From: Antedon mediterranea
Lineage: Eukaryota > Echinodermata > Crinoidea > Comatulida > Antedonidae
DNA length: 64,000 bases
Direction: 5' to 3'
Assembly: GCF_964355755.1 (NCBI RefSeq)
Contig: NC_092675.1
Location: 8,528,312 to 8,592,311 of the forward strand
Shown here: positions 35,401 to 44,400 of the stretch, piece after piece
Position numbering within the stretch: the stretch's first letter is position 1
Layout of the letters: every line of letters begins with the position of its first letter
Notes under the pieces: model-generated
The model's input: the letters and a program-made list of their open reading frames with translations, nothing else
Databases searched by the model: none
Told to the model about the DNA's origin: nothing
Made by a program: the position numbers and the translations under genes

Positions 35401-38400
35401 AAATATTTCGTCAGATGAACAAAATTTGTTTAGCAACATTTCAATTTGAATAACAGCTAAGCAATATGTGCTTTTATTTAATTTGACAAGTTAAAAAATA
35501 GTGAAAATCCAATTGTCCAAATTCAATTGTCAGATTCTTTACAGTGACTGAAAAGGTCTTGTAATTTGGGGTGCTGTAATTTTTACATCCTCCATCTCAT
35601 CATGGAGGAAATATTTCCTCCATGATCTCATCCTGTAGTATTTGTATCATGCCTTGTAATTCTATGGAGGAAATACATACAGTATATACATACAGTATAT
35701 ATTTCCTCCATGGTCATTCCAAGACTTACAGCCAACAATTTGGTGAATTATATAGCGTTGATTTTAATCATCGTCGCTTAAAAAAAGTGAAAGTGGGATA
35801 ATTGTTAGGCTTGATATTATATTGTTTCTACGAGTGCTCTTTAAAGTAAATCAATTGTTATCGACAGATAGAAATCATTTATGTTGGTGTTCTTCCAACT
35901 GGATTATTCCTATTATTTTCCTATTTATTCTCGAAAGTATTTGCTTCCGATGTGTGTAGTGAGGAGGAGGTGAGGTGAGTCCCGTGTTCTCTAACAGCTC
36001 ATTGTACTAAGCCTCGGCATTATGTGGTAGGGTGGCCAGTTCCTTTCCACGCCGCCTTTTTTCTCCCTAGTATTTTCAACCAGGTACTCATTTTACAGCT
36101 GAGTGAACTGGGAGTTGTCGGGCATTGAACCCGGGTCTATCTGTACGACAGTCAAGTGTCCTAACCACTCGGCTATCCAACTCCTTGATGTGTGTAGTGA
36201 AGAATTCAAATACAGTATTTTTTTTTCTTCTTTTACTTACCGTTTGTAAAATAATTTTTGTCACTGAAAGGTCCATGTTTAGTTTCAGAGTTCTTGGTCG
36301 GACTTTCGTGTTTAACTTTCGTAAGAGTTTTGGTTATCTTATGCTTAGGTACTTCATTAGAAAAACGATCGTCTTTCTTCGGAAGCCAATACGATATAGA
36401 AGTATTTGGGCCACCGTTGCTATCTGTTAAAATTACCTACGAAATAATAAATTTATATAAATAAACATATTTCACTGTTGCGTCAACGGAATGTCTTTAA
36501 TTCAAGAATACCGGCCTATATTATGCACTGAATGTTATTATACTTATGTTTTTATTATTGTTTATAATAATGAAAATGAAACATAACAATGTAATTGTTT
36601 GTAACTACGGTGAAGCAGCTTTAGGTCAGGGTGTTGAGTAATAGGTCAGATGTTTGCCCTACTCTGACGTAATGTGTACTTTATTCTAAGTACATTAAGA
36701 ATACTCGCGAAAAAATACGCAATACGCTGGGAATCGGGTGCAATACGTGATCTGGAGTATTCCCAATGTATTTATTATAAAGTCAATATTATAAAGTAGT
36801 GCAAACATCTGACCTATAATATATATAATGATATTATCATTATTATTATAAACAAAGGTAAAGTAAAATGTACCTGTAAAGTTAGTAAGCGCTTTACCGG
36901 CCCTTTGGCATATAACCTCTCATTTCCATTTGTTTTACGAACGTACTCAAACACTGTACCCCCAACATTGATATTTCCAGACCAATGCAAACTCCAGTCA
37001 CCATTAAGGACATACTGGGAACCCTCGACCATTGCTGTAAAATAAATACAGAATATATTTTGTGGATTACAGAAACTTGTTCTATTCTAATATAAGTACT
37101 CTAGGCTTTGTTTTCTGTTCTGATGATGAGAATAGTTTCTCGAAACATGTCAAAACATTTAAGGCAGTTTGCCTGTTTATCAAATCCCTCAAAATCGTGA
37201 TTGTAACTCGAAAGTTCGGTGGAATCATACATTTATTACAAATATCCATTTCATAGATAGAAATTGTGAACATCTGTACATTTCTTTGCTCCGGTTATTC
37301 ACATTATGCATGCCAACTTACCTAAGAAATTTTGAGTGTTTTCTGTAATCTCGATGTGGGTTGCCCCAGCTGGAATGACTGTACAGTTTCGGTAACCTAT
37401 GTAACCTATAATGAATAACATTTTATATAATAATATATAATATAAATTTAAAATCAATGGGACAATATTTGCCGCGAGGTAAGCTCCAAACAATCGTTAA
37501 CATTATTATGGTTATGCTATGGTTGCGGTGTTAATTTAATTTTGTTTTTTTGTAGGGAAAATGTATGTATATAATCGTCTTTGTTATTTTGAATTTTATC
37601 TTCGGCTCGTCCACGAAGCTGTACGACACGAAGGGACCCTTCGGAGAGAAGAATTGTGTTTTATGTGTCATCTACACTAGTCTGGGTTCTAGACCGAAAT
37701 TCGTAAAAAGATAAATAGTTTGGCACATTTGGTGTTTCGGCCATGAGCTAATCTTTGTAGACATTCAAAATCAAAACGCTGACTGGTGGACTAACATAAA
37801 AAAGGACAATAAATACAGATGTGGGGCAAGTCTACGTCTACTACACATGTGCTGCGAGTTCCTCCACATTTACATTTATCTGATCATTAATAATTATTAT
37901 TATCTTTTTTCTTGCTACTTTATCGAAGTGAATATTAATTGTGCTACTACCGGTCGGGTACAATAAATGGATTGACTTGGATGTGATATTGTTTAAAAAA
38001 TATCTTACCTTCTGTTGGTGGTGGTTCGACGTAAACCAGTTTATATTGTGAACATGTGTCGTTCTTGCCACCACACTTCATACATACATCCTTTTTAGCG
38101 TCGGAGTTAAGTTCACCATCGCAACCAACAGGCTAGTATACAAATAGTTAGTTTTGTGAATGCGATGGTACATATCATTCCATGAGATCAATTAATTGAT
38201 TGATTTTATGTATTACTCAGAGTCATACAAAAAACACACAATATAACAATTTTAAACAATTAAAAAATCAATACAACAGTAAGAATTGACTTACAATACA
38301 TTGACCATAAATACACATGTCCATACTCTCTTTGTTGCATCTTGTTCCGTCAAGCACTTTTCCAAAAGTATAAAAGAAATGAGTTCCTTTTGCCAGACAG

Positions 38401-41400
38401 GTTAGCTCGCATGTATTTGGCTCTGATAGATAATTATATTTAATTGTATATAAACCTACACAGATAAACTATAATTATATATATAATTATTAATCAAAAC
38501 GATAAAGTAAAACAGCCAGAAAAATTCATCAGTATATATATACACATATATTCGAAGATGTCGCTCTGTGAGTTTATTTAAATTAAATGAGAACTAATAT
38601 TAAAATTAATAAATATATGAATGTTGAAATATTTTCAAATTTATTTCACTGTATTATGTGTTGTAAACTAAACTGTCTTCTGCATTATGCATTGATAGAG
38701 GTCATCAGTTGAAGTTGGTCAGTTTTGTTTTTATCTGTTACGTTCCACTGTAATTAAGTATTAACTGGCTTGACATAACACTGTCGATATAAGTAGTAGT
38801 AACTTCCAATAAAATACAAAGGAAAGAGCAAAACGGATAATGGTATACTACATGCTTACTAGAGGCCTACATTTGAAAATCAATCATCTTGATGTTGGCT
38901 AAGTCTATGACAATAAAAACGAATGTGATAAAACGCAATCAACCTACGGCTTGTGATCGGTTCCCATTCACGAACAAGGTGACCAAACATTTTCTTGTTA
39001 TTATACACAGAACATTGCATATCACGAAAGTCTGGGCCACTTGGGGGACATGGCTGTAATTATAACAAACGCTCTGTATTATTATTATTATTTCCATTTT
39101 AACAGGAAGATAAATAAAATGAATTTGAAATATTTTGCTGGCCTTACAAAATGCATTCAATGGATATAATAGACAAACTTGTTTTGTGCTGCAGTATTTT
39201 TATGTTATGGTTGATAATAAAACACAAAAAGAATGTATTATTCTATAAGCCATCCGTCTCAGTGTACCTTGTTCAAAGTTATTGATAATGGTGGACCGTC
39301 AGTCATGCAAGCGGCAAAATGAATAATGTGCTTCTTCAACCTACCTGTGTGTTACACGCTTTGAACTCTTTACTTTCTCCATCACATAGCTGGATACCAC
39401 TGTTCAATGTAGGAATCCTACAATTTTTAAGAAAAGAATCAGTATTTTATTCATTCCTTATGGAGTCAGGAATATTTTGGTTCAGTTTTCTTTTTCCAAA
39501 AGCAACACATTTCGTATACAGGTTGCCCACTAATTTCATTTTTGATAGACGCCAAGTAAATTGACTCTAATTTGCATAATTTAAAATGATGAATAGTTTT
39601 GCTTTAATACTCTATAATCTCTGATTCTGGAGTTGATTTTAATTGTAAAATGTTCAGAATATTAGGCCTAACATTATGTTCTTTTGATTGTATACGTAAC
39701 ATATCATGGAAAAATATTGATAATTTTGTTATAAAATAGACAATAGCAGAACAAGCTCATTTTAAAGGACTTATTTCATATAATTACCAGAAATGTAAAT
39801 AGTACATCACTATTGGTTCAAAGAACTAATTAAATTGTTAAACAATCTTTACTTTTAAATAGTTTCATTTCTATTTGATAAAATAAAATGCTAATAGTTG
39901 TTTGAAATTGTTTTTTAGGAAGAATGTGAAAATTATATTATTAAAAACAAGGACATATAGATGGCTGCAGTCGCGTGCTTAGTGTTTACCGACCGACCGA
40001 CCAACCTACGAACTGACCGAAATTACTGAACATGTTTAAAAATGTTGAAATGTTTAAAAACAGTTATATTTTTTTAATTTACACGTGCGTATCCTGTCAC
40101 TTTTGACGTGCTCGTATAACGTAATTTCGAGTTGAAAAGTAAGTCAAGAAAACAGAAATCGGGCAAAAAGAGTGCGCAATAACATTTAACGTGCAGTGCG
40201 CGCGCAAAAATCTGCGCACTCATGGCAATTTTGTAAACGCTTAAAATTGCCTGAAACGTACTCTTATTTCATCGAAAATAAATTTTGAAAATTGTAAGCG
40301 CGCGTACGCATGCGTTACATGCGCTACGCACGTAATTGTATTGCAATATGATGATTTATGCCCTGAAATTTATGAGTACCAAATTTTATTTAATTGTGAT
40401 TCATGGTTGTGAAGATATGATTACAAACGTGATTTCGTTAAATCGTGCATAGACCGCGTAATTTTTTATTGCGCACCGTGAAAACATAACCAGATCGAAT
40501 CCTGGCCATAAGGAATATACTGTGAAAAATTGACTTAGCTAGATTAAACTGATATCAAAATAAGATCAGAAAGCGATAAAACGCATAGTGATACCGGACC
40601 GACAGACAGACAGACCGACAGACCGACCGACCGACCGACATAGTGAACTATAGAGTCACTTCCACGCGACTAAAAACACTTGGTTGTCATGATTTGTTTC
40701 TGTTAAGTTTGTGTAGCACAGAAGAAATGCATGATGCAAAATTGCCTCTTTTCTACTCTACTTTTATCAATAAAATCGATGATTTTCAGTCACATATAAA
40801 ACTGCGACACAGTATTCCACTAGTGACATTGATTACTCGGTAGTATTCATTTAAGACACGAGTGTTATATAGAACTGTGATACACTATTCAATTAGTGAC
40901 ATTGATTACTCGGTAGTATTCATTTAAGACACGAGTTTTATATAGAACTGTGATACACTATTCCATTAGTGACATTGATTACTCGGTAGTATTCATTTAA
41001 AACACGAGTGTTATATAGAACTGCGATACACTATTCCATTAGTGACATTGATTACTCGGTAGTATATTCATTTAAAACACGAGTGTTATATAAAACTGTG
41101 ACACACTATTCAATTAGTGACATTGATTACTCGGTAGTATTCATTTAAGACACGAGTGTTATATAGAACTGCGATACACTATTCCATTAGTGACATTGAT
41201 TACTCGGTAGTATTCATTTAAGACACGAGTGTTATATAGAACTGCGATACACTATTCCATTAGTGACATTGATTACTCGGTAGTATATTCATTTAAGACA
41301 CGAGTGTTATATAGAACTGCGATACACTATTCCATTAGTGACATTGATTACTCGGTAGTATATTCATTTAAAACACGAGTGTTATATAAAACTGTGACAC

Positions 41401-44400
41401 ACTATTCAATTAGTGACATTGATTACTCGGTAGTATATTCATTTAAGACACGAGTTTTATATAGAACTGCGATACACTATTCCATTAGTGACATTGATTA
41501 CTCGGTAGTATATTCATTTAAGACACGAGTGTTATATAGAACTGTGATACACTATTCCATTAGTGACATTGATTACTCGGTAGTATTCATTTAAGACACG
41601 ACTGTTATATAGAACTGCGATACACTATTCCATTAGTGACATTGATTACTCGGTAGTATTCATTTAAGACACGAGTGTTATATAGAACTGTGATACACTA
41701 TTCCATTAGTGACATTGATTACTCGGTAGTATTCATTTAAGACACGAGTGTTATATAGAACTGTGATACACTATTCCATTAGTGACATTGATTACTCGGT
41801 AGTATTCATTTAAGACACGAGTGTTATATAGAACTGCGATACACTATTCCATTAGTGACATTGATTACTCGGTAGTATTCATTTAAGACACGAGTGTTAT
41901 ATAGAACTGTGATACACTATTCCATTAGTGACATTGATTACTCGGTAGTATTCATTTAAGACACGAGTGTTATATAGAACTGCGATACACTATTCCATTA
42001 GTGACATTGATTACTCGGTAGTATATTCATTTAAAACACGAGTGTTATATAGAACTGCGATACACTATTCCATTAGTGACATTGATTACTCGGTAGTATT
42101 CATTTAAGACACGAGTGTTATATAGAACTGTGATACACTATTCCATTAGTGACATTGATTACTCGGTAGTATTCATTTAAGACACGAGTGTTATATAGAA
42201 CTGCGATACACTATTCCATTAGTGACATTGATTACTCGGTAGTATTCATTTAAGACACGAGTGTTATATAGAACTGTGATACACTATTCCATTAGTGACA
42301 TTGATTACTCGGTAGTATTCATTTAAGACACGAGTGTTATATAGAACTGCGATACACTATTCCATTAGTGACATTGATTACTCGGTAGTATTCATTTAAG
42401 ACACGAGTGTTATATAGAACTGCGATACACTATTCCATTAGTGACATTGATTACTCGGTAGTATTCATTTAAGACACGAGTGTTATATAGAACTGTGATA
42501 CACTATTCCATTAGTGACATTGATTACTCGGTAGTATTCATTTAAGACACGAGTGTTATATAGAACTGCGATACACTATTCCATTAGTGACATTGATTAC
42601 TCGGTAGTATATTCATTTAAAACACGAGTGTTATATAGAACTGCGATACACTATTCCATTAGTGACATTGATTACTCGGTAGTATTCATTTAAGACACGA
42701 GTGTTATATAGAACTGCGATACACTATTCCATTAGTGACATTGATTACTCGGTAGTATTCATTTAAGACACGAGTGTTATATAGAACTGTGATACACTAT
42801 TCCATTAGTGACATTGATTACTCGGTAGTATTCATTTAAGACACGAGTGTTATATAGAACTGCGATACACTATTCCATTAGTGACATTGATTACTCGGTA
42901 GTATTCATTTAAGACACGAGTGTTATATAGAACTGCGATACACTATTCCATTAGTGACATTGATTACTCGGTAGTATTCATTTAAGACACGAGTGTTATA
43001 TAGAACTGTGATACACTATTCCATTAGTGACATTGATTACTCGGTAGTATTCATTTAAGACACGAGTGTTATATAGAACTGCGATACACTATTCCATTAG
43101 TGACATTGATTACTCGGTAGTATATTCATTTAAAACACGAGTGTTATATAGAACTGCGATACACTATTCCATTAGTGACATTGATTACTCGGTAGTATTC
43201 ATTTAAGACACGAGTGTTATATAGAACTGCGATACACTATTCCATTAGTGACATTGATTACTCGGTAGTACTCATTTAAGACACGAGTGTTATATAGAAC
43301 TGCGATACACTATTCCATTAGTGACATTGATTACTCGGTAGTATTCATTTAAGACACGAGTGTTATATAGAACTGCGATACACTATTCCATTAGTGACAT
43401 TGATTACTCGGTAGTATTCATTTAAGACACGAGTGTTATATAGAACTGCGACACACTATTCCATTAGTGACATTGATTACTCGGTAGTATTCATTTAAGA
43501 CACGAGTGTTATATAGAACTGCGATACACTATTCCATTAGTGACATTGATTACTCGGTAGTATTCATTTAAGACACGAGTGTTATATAGAACTGTGACAC
43601 ACTATTCCATTAGTGAAATTGATTACTCGGTAGTATTCATTTAAGACACGAGTGTTATATAGAACTGCGATACACTATTCCATTAGTGACATTGATTACT
43701 CGGTAGTATTCATTTAAGACACGAGTGTTATATAAAACTGTGACACACTATTTCATTAGTGACATTGATTACTCGGTAGTATTCATTTAAGACACGAGTG
43801 TTATATAGAACTGCGATACACTATTCCATTAGTGACATTGATTACTCGGTAGTATTCATTTAAGACACGAGTGTTATATAGAACTGTGATACACTATTCC
43901 ATTAGTGACATTGATTACTCGGTAGTATTCATTTAAGACACGAGTGTTATATAGAACTGCGATACACTATTCCATTAGTGACATTGATTACTCGGTAGTA
44001 TTCATTTAAGACACGAGTGTTATATAGAACTGTGATACACTATTCAATTAGTGACATTGATTACTCGGTAGTATTCATTTAAGACACGAGTGTAATCATA
44101 TTTTATGTTGACCATAGTCATAGATTAATTTGATCTAATCACTAAATCATCTAATTGAGTACATTACCTGCTTGCGCAGTGTCTTGTTCTAAATGAAGCA
44201 CCTCCGCCACAACTACGAGAACATGTAGAAAAATAACTCCATTCTGACCATACACTGTGCGTGTCCAAATATGGCTTGTTATTGAAGTGCTAGATGTAAA
44301 ATATAAAGTAGATATGAATGAAATAAATACGATATGATATTTTTATTGATTTTCAATTCGGTAAAAATATTACCGAGAACTTAGAAACATGAATAATGCC

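Noticed and set aside
36113-36186. Functional tRNA gene on the minus strand
   Set aside because: Acceptor stem and boxes A and B are present, but the anticodon arm does not fold into 5-bp stem and 7-nt loop, and the sequence is the head of a SINE flanked by a target duplication.
41229-41594. 121-codon open frame with a 25-residue repeat (YRTAIHYSISDIDYSVVYSF)
   Set aside because: It is the translation of consecutive 75-bp satellite units; 75 is divisible by 3, so the frame stays open by accident. Adjacent 73-bp units break it.
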